Positions 32,624-44,154 of a stretch of 46,018 bases of DNA are shown piece after piece. The DNA is from Dimargaris cristalligena (Eukaryota > Kickxellomycota > Dimargaritomycetes > Dimargaritales > Dimargaritaceae). The stretch is from contig JANBQC010000182.1 of NCBI GenBank assembly GCA_027576995.1, positions 1 through 46,018 of the forward strand, in the 5' to 3' direction. The notes under the pieces are model-generated. The model made no database searches and was not told the DNA's origin. It worked only from the letters and a program-made list of their open reading frames with translations. Each line of letters opens with the position of its first letter. The first letter of the stretch is position 1. Made by a program: the position numbers and the translations under genes.

Positions 32624-34250
32624 CTAAAAGTCGAGGGAGCTGCATGCTCTACCCGAAGAGGCAGTTTTGCTAGTCTTTCCAGCAGCCGACGACGACGACG
32701 ATGAACGCGGCTCCACCCGTCGCTCGCTGACCCCTCCCTCCGGGGGCAGGTAAAAAGTTTCAATGTAGAACTTATGCCGTTTCTGCTTGAAGGCCAAGTT
32801 ATTGGCCGATAATTGGTTACCCGAAACGGTGACTAGTTTCGAAGACGATGGGACCAGGGAGTTGAGTTGGGGTTGCTTGTGGATATAAAAGAATCCGTTG
32901 CAATCGAGACCTCCGGCCGTGGCCTTGGTGTTACGCGAACCTGTAGTATGGGATTGATGATAAAGATAAAGATAAGGATGTAGATATAGTTATAGTTTTA
33001 GACGAGTATGAATATTTACGCGAGGACATAGTAAAGGGGTGAGGAGTAAGGGGGGGGATATACCCGAGGGTAAACATTGGAATAGGCCCCTGGATTATAT
33101 TATATGAAAACCGGTCTCTACACCTTCGGATGTGAGCAGGGGGGTTTCGCCAGTAAAGCGACGTTCGATTATCAATTATTAATCTATTTAAATGAGGGGT
33201 ATGGTGAGAGGATGGGTTATTTCTATTAAAAAAACCCATAGACTTACCATTAAATGACTCGAGTTCTACCACGGCATCGCAAAGTTGCTCCCATCGGCGT
33301 ACCGCGCCTGGCCGCTCGGACTCCGTCTGGTACAAATGGGCCGGTAGGGTAATCATGCACACACCGAAGGAGAATCGCAGCAGGCCCCTCAGGGCATGTA
33401 GGAACCGCGCGCACGACTCGTCCGATTGCGCCTGCCAATACGGTGATGCTAGATCGTGGATGCCGATGCGCAGAATATTGCGTTCGGCGGGGGCTTTCGC
33501 AGCGGGGGCTAGGGAGCTGAACCCGCCGTCCTCAATTGCATGGGCCAATTCGGCGAACAAAGCTTCGTAGTCGTCGGTGATGCCTTGGTTTCTGTCTTTG
33601 TCGTTGCCGTCCTCATTAGCATCCTCACTGGTGTTACGGGGTTGGGTGAGGTCAGTGTAGCTGACCGTGGCTTGGTCGATGATCCGGGGTTTGACAGGCA
33701 CCATCAAATCGAATTTCTCACAAAATGGAGTTGTCCCGGTCGTGCGTCGGGCCGTATCCTGGTCGCCGGTGGGCAGGTTCTGGTAACGCCAGGCAATCTT
33801 GAGTTTATCGAGCGCTTCAGTGGTTTTCTGGACAGCTGGGGAATCGGCGCTAGTATTGGGGGTTGGTGACGTAGTGGCTGCGGTGGTAGTAGTAGCAGCT
33901 GGTGTTTTCGCTGCCGTAGATGCTGGTGGTGGTGGGTTTCCCAGTGTGTCACTCCAACTAGGTGCTCGCTGAATAATCTTTTGCGGGTCCATATCCGCGC
34001 TAGCCAAATGCAGCTGGTGCCCGGAGGCCAGCCCCTGGGCCACGAAATAACGGAGCAGGATATTGCTATAGTCGGTGTACCGGTCGCTCAAGACCAACAC
34101 TACGGACCCCACGGGGAGTCCGCCGCCTAGGAGATCGTCGAGGGAGGGGATGCCCGAGGATACTAGAACTTGCCCATTGTGGGGGGACAGTTTGGCCCCC
34201 GCCGGGAGTTTGGGCTGAATCGCGGCCGTTCGTTTCCGGAATGAACTCAT
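32624..34250 (-). CDS. ELP4: ELP4, Elongator complex subunit
   Basis: Two exons (34250-33248, 32940-32624) encode 439 residues; the 307-base intron has GTAAG/CAG ends and one base carried over. ELP4 belongs to the PAXNEB family and with ELP5 and ELP6 forms the RecA-like ring that assists wobble-uridine modification of tRNA. The ATG at 34250 begins MSSFRKRT; the 50 extra Pro-rich codons upstream are probably leader. Residues 35-75 hold VSSGIPSLDDLLGGGLPVGSVVLV, the degenerate P-loop-like start of the domain. A Thr, Ala and Pro-rich insertion sits at about 115-155. Further motifs are LKIAWRYQNLP, FSFGVCMITLPAHLY and AVVELESFNG. Exon 2 gives NGFFYIHKQPQLNSLVP and FKQKRHKFYIETFYLPPE, then a Ser-rich tail. 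Confidence 0.93.
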
Positions 34251-35540
34251 GGGAGGCAAGGGGGGGCGTGTAGGGAAGAAGGGGTGGACGGCAGTGCCGA
34301 ATGCCGGGGCTGGTGGTGTGAGGGTATGGGAAGGCCGAATGGTAGGGGAGTGAGGTTGGAGAGTAGGGAGGAATGGTGCGATAGGGCGAGGCAAAGGCAA
34401 TTCAAAATTATCAATATTTATCCCGGGGGGTGTATGAATGGAAGGAGAATTACCGAGGTGCTGTAATATTGGGGGAGGGCGAGCGTAGGTTATGCGGGAA
34501 AGTTATGTGACACAAAACCTACCCTTGAGTGTATTTCTGGTCAACTGAACCCGAATTGACTAAAGGCCGCCGGGCTGGTATTCCCTTGCTTTATACGACC
34601 CCATTGTTATACTACTTTGCTAATGGGTAGGCCCGTTGCCGCTGATTTAAAACGGCGGGAATAGTTAAACCAGTTTTGTGTGTATTCGAATCACTTCGAA
34701 ATAGGCCGTGGGATTTTATCTAGGGCGAAGGGAAACCTCCATACTAGCTGATTTAGTATGCGTATGGCTAATGATTCATTAGTGTTATCGGTTCATATCT
34801 CCAGCAACTCGGCCTTTCAGCTCCTAGTCCTTTCGTTTGAGGATCTGCCTCGTTGATTCGAATGGTATCGCCGGTGGCTGGTTCGCGAGCTCGCAGGGGT
34901 CGAACCGCATTGTATTCCAGTCCCAGTCGAGGCTACTTCGATGCGCCACCGCCTACTTGTTCATGCTCCATATCATATTAATATCGGCTCGACGAGTTTA
35001 ATTAGGCCTCTCAATACACTAGCTAGACAGTCCAATTGAGTCACCTAGGCTGGGCCATCACTGGTCCTTTACAGTACCATTAATAGTGGCAGGGGTGTAC
35101 CCCAGCGGGCAAGGCCTGGGTCTGGGGGATATGATTGGGCGGTGACTCGCCCCACTGGACTGAAACCGCTCCCGATGACTGCTACTCGCAACTGAGTCCG
35201 CTCCGTGTCATCGCCTATCTCATCATATACGCTCTTTTTTAGTATATAATTCCTAAGTGCGTTCCCCGGCTTCTTTCCCATTTTACTTGACTATTTATTA
35301 TCTAGCGGCCCTCTTTTTGTCTATACGTCATCAGTGTCGTGTCCATTGTATCTTCTCGACTTGAATAGTTTGGTTCATTGAATTACTCCTATTTTAATAG
35401 CGTTAGTTGTCGTCACACCATCGCCCCCCTTCTATTTCCCCTCATCTTGACAGTCACTTTGGTCTCAGTTGCCCTGCCTGGTTTAGCCTAACTATCCCTC
35501 CCCTCCCCTTCTCCCGCCCAGTTCGCTATATCCACCCACC
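34251..35540. promoter_or_regulatory. Divergent spacer of ELP4 and THR1
   Basis: A 1.29 kb spacer between divergent starts. The 120 bases before THR1 are CT-rich. A GGTTCGACCCC-like string on the minus strand near 34896-34906 resembles a tRNA B box, but its T stem does not pair, so no tRNA is called. A 70-codon minus-strand ORF at 35069-35281 is not supported. Confidence 0.45.
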
Positions 35541-36710
35541 ATGACTATTGACTCAGTACCAGACACGACCTTCGAAATCAAGGTGCCCGCTACCTCGGCC
35601 AATATCGGTCCTGGTTTCGACTCGCTGGGCCTGGCCTTCTCCCTCTACCTGTCGCTGCACGTGCGCATGTCCCAGCCCACTGCCAAGCCATTACTCATCC
35701 ACACCCACTATTCAGATATTGAAGAGGTAAACGAGAACCCCACTCTGTGTGCCGTCTTTGACCGGTCCGTCACCCTCGAATACACCGACCCCCAGAATAA
35801 CCAGGGCCTGCCCCTCCGGCCCAGCCAAAACCTCATCACCAAAACCGCCTGGTATGTCCTGCGCTGCCATGGCTACCTGGCCTTCCCCCGCTTCGTGGCC
35901 ATCACCGTGACCAACCCCATTCCCCTAAGCCGCGGCCTGGGTTCGTCCGGGGCCGCCGTCGTCGCGGGGGTCCTTCTGGCCAACGAGGTTGCTGGGCTCA
36001 ACTTGCCCAAGGACCGCTTGCTGGACTTTGCCCTCGCCATTGAGCGTCACCCCGATAACGTGTCCGCTGCCCTGCTCGGCGGGTTTGTGGCCAGTTACCT
36101 CCGGGACGACGACACCGCCAGCAACACGAAAGCCCTGGAAGGTCCCTTCCAGCCCAACGATAAAATCAACAGCCACACCGACGCCTTTGCCCCTTCGGCG
36201 GTGGCCCCGCGGATGCCGCCCTCCCAGGTCAGTCGCCACGTGAGTCTGCCGTGGTCAGCGGGTATCCGGGCCATCACCGTGATCCCCCAGTTCCAACTCT
36301 CCACCGCCAAAGCCCGCGCGGTGCTCCCCCAGACCTACTCCCGCGCGGATTTGGTATACAATCTGCAACGTTTGGCCGTCCTCACCCATGCGCTGGGCCA
36401 GTCGTCCCCTGACGCCAAACTTATCCACGAGGCCATGTCCGATCGCTCCCACCAACCCTACCGCGCCGACTTGGTGCCCGGTCTACAGGTCCTCCTCACC
36501 ACTATGGTGCCCGATACGACCCCCGGGCTCCTCGGTGCTTGTCTCAGCGGGGCCGGACCCACGGTGCTGATCCTGGCCAACGACCATTTCGAGGCCATTG
36601 CCCAAAAGGCCTGCACTATCTTCGCCGAGTATAACGTCGCCACGAAATCCCTGATCCTGGATGTGATTCAGGACGGCTCCACGTGCAAACCATGCTCGGC
36701 GACCCAGTAA
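35541..36710 (+). CDS. THR1: Homoserine kinase
   Basis: An intronless gene of 389 residues. It phosphorylates homoserine with ATP in threonine biosynthesis, in the cytosol. It belongs to the GHMP kinase family: N-terminal VPATSANIGPGFDSLGLA (15-32), the ATP-binding PLSRGLGSSGAAVVAG (128-143), the IERHPDNVSAALLGG segment (167-181) and the C-terminal GLLGACLSGAGPTVLILA (329-346). A hydrophilic stretch at about 187-235 appears longer than in bacterial enzymes and may be a surface loop. ATG at 35541 sits in CCACCATGA after a CT-rich leader; no earlier in-frame ATG is visible. It is divergent from ELP4. Confidence 0.96.
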   Translation: MTIDSVPDTTFEIKVPATSANIGPGFDSLGLAFSLYLSLHVRMSQPTAKPLLIHTHYSDIEEVNENPTLCAVFDRSVTLEYTDPQNNQGLPLRPSQNLITKTAWYVLRCHGYLAFPRFVAITVTNPIPLSRGLGSSGAAVVAGVLLANEVAGLNLPKDRLLDFALAIERHPDNVSAALLGGFVASYLRDDDTASNTKALEGPFQPNDKINSHTDAFAPSAVAPRMPPSQVSRHVSLPWSAGIRAITVIPQFQLSTAKARAVLPQTYSRADLVYNLQRLAVLTHALGQSSPDAKLIHEAMSDRSHQPYRADLVPGLQVLLTTMVPDTTPGLLGACLSGAGPTVLILANDHFEAIAQKACTIFAEYNVATKSLILDVIQDGSTCKPCSATQ

Positions 36711-37684
36711 CTTATATGTTGTTGTTGTTTTTTCAGACCCCGCTGATTGGCATCGTATCTATTATTTATATGTTGTTTTATGTGGTTAGTAGTATGTGGA
36801 ATCCACCTGGATTGGTTTGCACCAGTGTTATGCAAAATGGAAAGATAAAATCGTGTCTATAGAATGTCGAGTAAATGGATCATGGTCCCCGCGGCCGGTA
36901 GAATGATGGACAGTGTGATTTGTATAATCAAGTGGTGGACGAGGAATGTGTGCTTCTCGTGGGGGGAGGGGTTGTAAATCAAAAGCGATATCGCGCCTAC
37001 TATTACTTAAGTACCAAGCCTAATCGTTGACTATTCATTGCTTTGGCGGTATGTAAAAAATATAATAGCGCCCAAGCTGCTGGCGATTTCCTAACTAGTA
37101 TTGTAAAGTTAACCAATACTACTCAGTCGAAAATGCACTACATTAAAAATGTTACGAGGCGCGCTTTAGATGATATTTGTTACAGCTCAGCTCGTATCTC
37201 CTAACAGCGTAGCTATGCTGTCCACCTCTACTCATGCAGCTGTCGAATATAAATAATGGCAGACATGTGTTCTGGCAATGGGATTGAGTAGGATGTGAAA
37301 GGATTTTATATGATGGACTGCCGACCACCTCAACCTAATAGGCCTCCCATGGTTCTACTCCAAAGAAATCCACTTAAAGTGCACAGTTCCAAACTTGGTA
37401 CTGTACTTAGTAAATTCTATATATACATTTTTGCATTCTAGTATTCGGTAATTTATTATGTATGCAGTATGTCAGCTTACAGCTACTGCCTAATGCTTTC
37501 GTTTTGCGCCTGGCATATGCAATTTTCAAAGGGCAGTGTGCCCCATATTTAAGCCAGCGAGCTCTTCTAGAGTACTTTTGGCTTGACTGGGCAGTTTCAT
37601 TTAACACAAGGGGCCTTCTCTCGGCTGCCCCATTAGAAAAAAAAAAGGTTGCTATGTCTCTAGTGTAACTAATATTACTCTTAC
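36711..37684. other. Spacer at the boundary of the housekeeping and accessory parts
   Basis: AT-rich sequence downstream of both THR1 and the secreted basic protein gene. No gene, repeat or RNA was recognised. A 68-codon ORF at 37462-37668 has no features. Confidence 0.45.
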
Positions 37685-39039
37685 TTATTGCCAGATGAAA
37701 GTTTGCTCCGGATTATCGGCATACACCACCGATTCAAACCCCTGCGGCAAACCCAACTTTTCGTAGGGCACCTGGAACTCCGTTCCGACTAGGGCAAGTT
37801 CCCGATTGAGTTTCGGAGTGGAGGTCACCCCCGTTAGTTGATAGAACAGGTCCCGGTAGCACCGGGGAAAGGTCCAGGGGTGCCACTGCGCTTTGGCCAT
37901 GTGCTGCTTCACCAGCACACACACCCGGTGGGCGTGTTTCTCCGAAATGCCATGACACTGGACGTAGCCATTCAGTCGGTGGGCCAACGTACGGTGGGAT
38001 TTCATCGCGGCCAAGATCAACCAGCGCAGGACCACGGTTTGGAAGAACGCCCAGTTAGAACTGGCCGGGCGTGGCAGTTCACGCAAAACCTTTAACCCCT
38101 GGGACTCATTATTGCGAAGTAGCGCCGCGGTGACGGCGTCGTCAATGGCGTAGATATAGCTGGACTCTGGATCCCAGACCAGTTGGCGAAAATAAGGCTC
38201 GGCTTCTTTGATCTGTTTAATGACCCGCACCAGATCATAGTCGTTTCCTTCGGTTTCCTGGCTCGTTTTGGACGCCAGTTGAATGAGCATATAGGAAGGG
38301 CCAAATGCACTGGCATTAACTAGCTGGCGGGCGAACTGGGGGGATGGTGCGCCATTGGTGTAGGCAGACTGAGCCACCGGATAATCAAGTTCAATTTGTA
38401 GGTCAATACCCAAGGCCAGGTCAGGAAAGTAGTTCTCCCTAATCTGCTTCAGCATCGGGTCAATCTTGGTGTTGGGCGGTGAATGGAGGTAGTCGGACCA
38501 TTCAAAAATGGCCTGTTTGTGATACAATATAGGTTTAAATGGGTAGGGGAAAGTATTTAAACATATAGTAATAATAACCGCTTATAGTTTAGTCAAAGCT
38601 GGATTCCCCCCAAAAAACAATATGAATATATAGTCACCGGCGACAGTGCAGGCTACAGGGCCAGCTCCGAAGACTATCGCTCAAATAGAGAGGGGGATAA
38701 TGTGAACCTACATTCTCACTTAGCCATAATGGAAGTTTCTATCAAACCACCAAATATGGCCTGTACAAAACACCACCCGCCCAGTATTGTTAATATTACC
38801 GTCATGGCCAACATCATCTATTAATTTACCTGTGAAATCATGGATACTCTATGGTATTCACGCATCTGCTCTACCGCTTCAGACCGACTGACCCGTCTCT
38901 TGCGGGACTTTCTTTGGCGTAAAGGACTGCCAAGTTGGCTAGTGTCATCGACCAAAACCCCATCCTCGTGGGTTACGGCGGTCACATGCCTCACAGAAAT
39001 CACAAGCAACGATATGGCTAATAAGCAAGTGGCACGCAT
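37685..39039 (-). CDS. Predicted secreted protein with a basic propeptide-like segment, unknown family
   Basis: Two exons (39039-38830, 38512-37685; phase 0, CAG/GTAAAT donor) encode 345 residues. I do not recognise the family. Residues 1-21 (MRATCLLAISLLVISVRHVT) are a signal peptide. Residues 41-52 contain the dense basic run RQRKSRKRR, a possible Kex2-type processing site that would release a mature domain of about 295 residues. The remainder is mixed alpha/beta in look, with motifs such as DLALGIDLQIELDYPV, FGPSYMLIQLASK and AQWHPWTFPRCYRDLFYQL. It has few Cys and no membrane segment after the signal peptide. A TATATAA box lies about 125 bases upstream. As neighbour of other unrecognised genes, it may be an extracellular, lineage-specific protein; this is inference. 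Confidence 0.65.
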
Positions 39040-39161
39040 AGTAGTCTGGAAGATGTAGATATACAGCGACAAATACCGATTCAGATTAGATAAAGTGAAT
39101 AAGAAATGTGATGGATCTACGGGAAAGTAGTTAAGGATCAGTCCGTTGCCTAGTGAGTTCA

Positions 39162-39168
39162 TTATATA
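39162..39168 (-). promoter_or_regulatory. TATA box of the secreted basic protein gene
   Basis: TATATAA on the minus strand, 123 bases upstream of the ATG, at a plausible distance for a short leader. Confidence 0.4.
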
Positions 39169-39424
39169 AGAAATCCATGCGCGCTCCAAGGGTGTATATT
39201 AGGCGGGGGGTGAGGGGGGATGGTAAAGAAGAGAGGGGGTGTGAGTGTCGGTGAAAGCATACGAGCCACCTTTTCTTTTATGGGCGAGTGGTTGCACGTA
39301 AGTAGGGGGACTATGGGCCCTGTATCACCATCAAACGGCCACACTGGCCGGTTTATTTAATCCCTATTTTACATTAGCCGTCTCTTTGGGGAAATTTTTG
39401 AAATAGCCTTAACTACCCTATTTA

Positions 39425-40126
39425 ATGCCATTTTCGGACGACGGCTTCGGTATGATTTTAACTGTACAATCGGATGGATACATGAAGCTTTTGGCTGGAC
39501 AGCGATTGGGTGCCAATGGGGGAATTCGTGTAACTGCGATTTTTGGATGTCCCCACACGAGTCGGACCAATAGGCTCCAAATAGACTATAGTGAAGAGAT
39601 ACAGGACGGAAGCGTAAAACAAGAAATGGGGCCGAAGAGGTTGCCTGCGGGAAAGGTGAGTCAATGACTTGCGTTTTGGCTATTGCACCTTTATTTCCGG
39701 AGTATGTTGTCCTCACAAAGGACGTATTAATATCTATTGGTCGATACATTACAAATCATTCCGGTATTCAACCGCCCCTCAATTGCGAACGGGTTGCTAT
39801 TATTTTACAAATAATATATGGTGTGATAAATTATCCTTGTCCCGTTTCCTATTCTCCGTAAGGCATTATTTTCTCTTACATATGTGCCTAAAGTGCTACA
39901 CAACAACATGACTTAGGCAATTGAATAGAGAGTCGCTTCGTTGTTAAATACTTGTTTCCCGAGACTAAAGATTTCATTGAAAATAATAGGATTAACAAGT
40001 ATTGTAGGACAAGTCCCACTAGACAGTGTGGACGAATTATCGAGCCAGTGGCTACGCCGGAAGACACCACGACTTTGGCATGAGAAAACGGAAGTGATAC
40101 CTTGTGGGGCCATCCATAGCTTGTGA
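39425..40126 (+). other. Possible two-exon hypothetical gene, weak
   Basis: An ATG at 39425 opens 77 codons up to a consensus donor (AAAG/GTGAGT at 39656). A second open segment from 39929 to a TGA at 40126 would join in phase 0 after an AATAG acceptor lacking a pyrimidine tract. A separate ORF at 39664-39861 in another frame and a 126-codon antisense ORF at 39369-39749 compete with it. No motif or family is recognised. If real, its TGA stop would be the only one in the window. Confidence 0.2.
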
Positions 40127-40761
40127 TTAGCGATGACCTCAGTCATAGGCCCTCATTAGATTCAAGTGCAGGTGAGTGTTCAATTATTTTTATTATTATT
40201 ATTATCTTATAAACGCGCTATACTCTGTTCTAATAGGCGGATTATTTCTTTATATATGTATAATAATAAACATGTGGTAATAAAACGAAAATACTTGTAG
40301 GGGTATTGGGGGTTTGGATGTAATAGGGACGGGGTGGGTGTATATTCCTTACCAGTTAAAGTCGAAGTCCTGGGCCAAGAAACCAATGCTTGAAGTACCT
40401 TTAGCTTTGCTAGGGTTAGAACGAACCGAAGGCTCCATCGCTTTGAAGTAGATTTGGTAGGATAAGACAATCCTGCAAAATTCTTGATTGTGGTCTCATC
40501 TCTCATGGTGCAACTAAAAATACGCATGTTTTCTGGGGGAGAGTTATCTTATATTTCTTAAAAATAATCACAATACAGCGAACTATTTATTGTGAGCTGG
40601 TGTGCTTAGTATGACTGGCTAAAACCATACAAAAACTCTTTTATATTACCAGCGGTAATCGTAATGAATGATTGGTCATTTTCAGCGTGTATGCGCATAG
40701 ACCCACGGTGTCTATAAGTCTGGCACCATGCATATAGCCTCCAACCTGTCCAGTCGGTTGG

Positions 40762-40769
40762 TATAAATA
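40762..40769 (+). promoter_or_regulatory. TATA box of the coiled-coil gene
   Basis: TATAAATA begins 144 bases upstream of the ATG at 40906, within the same TATAAATAGC decamer seen before the lectin gene. An antisense ORF over this segment (40606-40866) lacks an ATG and was discarded. Confidence 0.5.
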
Positions 40770-40905
40770 GCCGTTCCGAGAGATACCCGCTCGGCCACCT
40801 CTCTGCTTTCTCACCCGCATTGCATTTACTGTTCAACCGATATAGTTCCTTGGGACTTTTAGCCAATTCATTCTATTCCCCTATCGCTTGTCTCCGCAAG
40901 TCTTG

Positions 40906-42600
40906 ATGGACTCTAGTGACCATTTCTCCGAATTTACTCAAACGACCCAGCCCAGCTCCTCCGTCGTATCCTACCCGCCGGCGCATACAGGGACTGAGGC
41001 CAGTTCAAGTTTACACTCCGAATTACAGCCTTTAAGTGTCATGGAGTCCCAAGGCTCGTCCATTTCGCTATTTTCCCCCATCGACACCAACCCTCCCGCT
41101 GAAATGCGCACACAGGATGATGCCAGCCATAAACCACGAGAGCCTGCTACATGTGACAATAAACCGAGTATAAAGAAATCCATGGTAAGTCAGGTTGAAA
41201 TACGCCTTCTCGCTATGGTCCAGCTACCTCCATCTTCCACAACAGGACACGAGTCCTGGGTTTAATAAGAGTTTGGCATATATACTCCCCCCCCTGTTTA
41301 CTTAGGATCCGGCGATGGAGGCTATGTTGCACTATCTATCGGCGCCCCTATCCTTACCCGAGGTTTGCTCGGAAATCTTCCGCTCCGACTCCGCCGAGCC
41401 ACAATCAACGACTCCACTCGGTCAAACAGAGCTGTCCACGAATCACCCAGGACAAGCTGGCCCCACAGAATGGCAGCGGGTACTTAATTACCTCCAGCAA
41501 CTTCATAATGACTGGAATACCTCCCAAACATTTTTGGAGCAAATCAACGAAACTTGTCAAAACAACCATAAAACTGGCCATGATCTACTGCACCGAATAC
41601 AGACAGAATTTAAGGACAAATTAGATTGCGAAATGTCCATGCATAAGGATCGATTAGGAAGGATAGGTAAGTTATATTAAAGCCGCATGTCCACCTATTG
41701 TGGAAATCGATGTTCCAGGTCACTTTAGATATTCCTGATTATTGAGACCTACTTTACCAATTGACAATTCCTGACCAATCCATCGTGTTTATGACATTTG
41801 ATGGCAATGTATACCAGCCGATGCGCTAACGGCCCACGTCACCGACTCAGCCGCTAAATTAGCTGATAAAATCCAAGCATCCAACTACGTGACAGCCTCT
41901 AACCTAGACCAACAGGCCCTTCTCCTAAGCCAGCGCCTGGATTCCAGCCACCAATGTATTGGCAACCTTGCCCAATGTGTCCAAAATGTCACACATAGAC
42001 TTGATGATGTACACCAACGGATACAAGCAATAAGCAACCAGCTGCAGACCCACGCTGCGTTAACCCAGCAGCATTTTCTGTATTTCTTTGAGGTAGGTAG
42101 GGTTTTTCCACTTCAAATTTATTTGTAGATGTACCCAATAATAATTATGATTGCCCAAAGACGGGCTTATGCGTATCTGCCCTACAAATTAGTCGGTAAA
42201 ACTGACTGGTTCACCCATACTGCCCCCAACTTAATAGAAAAATCGCGAGTACTTGGAGCAACAAAACCTTATTCTTCAGGCCATAGTTGATATCAAGACA
42301 ATGGGGATACCAACGATCCCAAAAAAGCAAACTCGGAAGGGAAAGTAAGTAAGAGGTCGAATTATCCATTGGCGTTGTTCGGTATAGAAATGCCTCCGCC
42401 TAGATTTGTCTATTGTAGGAGGATGGGGGATATAGTCAAGAGTCCCGTCTATAAATAATCGAGTTTGGGGTAAACTAAATGAATGTCTACATAAATGTCA
42501 CAATTACAGATGTAACACCAGTAATCCACCGAGCTCAACGCAAGTCGGAGCAGACCCTGGGTCAGGTACCGTGGCCACGGAGACCTCTACATCCCCATAA
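40906..42600 (+). CDS. Five-exon coiled-coil protein of unknown function
   Basis: Exons at 40906-41184, 41306-41666, 41818-42092, 42238-42344 and 42510-42600 join in phase and encode 370 residues. Donors are GTAAGT (three times), GTAGGT and GTAAGT-like. I do not recognise the protein. Residues 1-93 are Ser, Thr and Pro-rich and look disordered. From about residue 140 to 325 the sequence is hydrophilic and helical with heptad-like spacing (WQRVLNYLQQLHNDWN, LLHRIQTEFKDKLDCEM, THRLDDVHQRIQAISNQLQ, REYLEQQNLILQAIVDIK). The tail is basic, then Ser and Thr-rich. No signal peptide or membrane segment is present, so an intracellular scaffold-like role is possible. Without the last splice it would end at 42348, also plausible. 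Confidence 0.6.
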
Positions 42601-43281
42601 TCTGTCTGGACGTAGCAAATATGAGGCGTATAAATAGTTCTATACCATTCCTATGATTAGGATCTGGGGCTTTCATTGCACCGCACATTGTTATTCGTTA
42701 TTGAAAATGGGTTGGTCAAGTTATTCGACAAAGGTCTTTTTGCCTTGGATTCGTGCCGGTGCTCGGTAAATTGCCGAGGTATAACCCTTTTACTAAATAA
42801 TAAATAAAGCACTACTACGCATCCCATCAAGGAAGTAGGCTTTTACACTTCGGTTCGTATGCATCACAAACAACTGGTTCGTAGTTACCACCATACGTCA
42901 TACCCAGAATCCCGTCCCTTCTGTCTCCGGTACTATATAATATGCACTAATTGAAAGACCCCAGTTCTTTAGAACGAGGCGAAAATTGATGATAAATACC
43001 GGTCTCGACTATTTCGATACGCTATTCTACCAATTCTGGAATATGTAAGGGGTGATGGAGAGAGACAGCTACATGAGAAAAATGTAGACTTGAATGTGGA
43101 AATGGGACGAGACGACATTTCCCACGAAACATTATTTTTATAAATTATGCTAAGATTGATCAGGTTCCAGGCAACAGTGTGTCCATTCGGCCGCTTACTA
43201 TAAGACGTAGCTATGCGAGCAGTCCTACATTGTGATAAATTTTGCTACCCTGCTTCTATCAATCACCCACCTGGCACTCAG
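42601..43281. other. Spacer, no gene recognised
   Basis: AT-rich, with a TATAAATT motif at 43139-43146 that could belong to the next gene, but no convincing first exon was found. Confidence 0.4.
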
Positions 43282-44154
43282 GGACTATGAATGCCATCCT
43301 TTAATATCGATTAGAGCACTTGTAAAATACTGTTGGCCATTGTTACTTTATCTCCATCTTGATGCAGTTGCTTATACATGTGTGATATATTGGCCAATCT
43401 ACTTGGACTGTTATATATATCACTGCGGAGTTACTTTGAAATGTCTCTGGAAAGTGTTAAATGAGGTAAGTGGTATTTTTATAGCCTCGGTAGTCCAGGG
43501 TAGTCATAATAGATAGACGATGAACCCGGGACCGTCCACCAGCCGCTCGGCACGGGGATAGCCGATTCATTGTCGCTAATTTAGCAAGGTATATAACACC
43601 TGACTGTCGCCGGCCAATCCTTGAAAGACGATACGCAATACTAATCCTTTTCCTTTTCAAGGTACTCTTTGTCGATTCATTCCTAACCATTTATATTGGA
43701 CAGCCGGTTGCCGCTGCAGTCATTTGTTTTTGACCCTTTCGATATATTTCGTACTAAACCTATAGCTACCCACAATTTAAACTGTCAGAGCATGTCTTTG
43801 CTGGCTGCGACTTTTGATGACAAGCTCGATTTTATCGATGCATACAGTAAGTCTACTATGATAGAATATTTGTGCGCTAGGCGTTGGCATAGTGATCCGG
43901 ACAGTGTCCAACAAAATAATATTATACTATTATAACTAGCTCCTTGTCTGCCTGGTTGTCTTTATGATGTTTTAACTTTTTCATTGGGGATAGGATGGGT
44001 TGAGTATGCTGAAATGAGTACACCATATGATCGGACCGAAGCCTTCGTCAATTCCATGGATTTCATGAGAGAGCTCGTAACCTTCATCGACGGATACGGG
44101 ACGCAGAAAACCTATAGTGTCCATGACATTTTGTTTCGCTACATCGATGACTAA
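43282..44154 (+). CDS. Unrecognised multi-exon gene, 5' end unresolved
   Basis: The last two exons are the best supported: 43720-43846 and 43994-44154 join in phase across GTAAGT/ATAG and end at TAA with a charged tail (ELVTFIDGYG, HDILFRYIDD). A preceding segment 43282-43465 is open, ends at a consensus AATGAG/GTAAGT donor in phase 0 and follows a strong pyrimidine tract with a CAG acceptor. It is aromatic and Cys-rich and may be membrane-associated. It contains no ATG, so at least one exon is missing upstream. An ATG at 43213 is out of frame. No family is recognised. The combination of three phase-consistent splice sites argues against chance. Confidence 0.45.

Noticed and set aside
34860..34960. 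tRNA-like B box (GGTTCGACCCC on the minus strand)
   Set aside because: The bases flanking it do not pair as a T stem and no acceptor stem or A box at the right distance was found.
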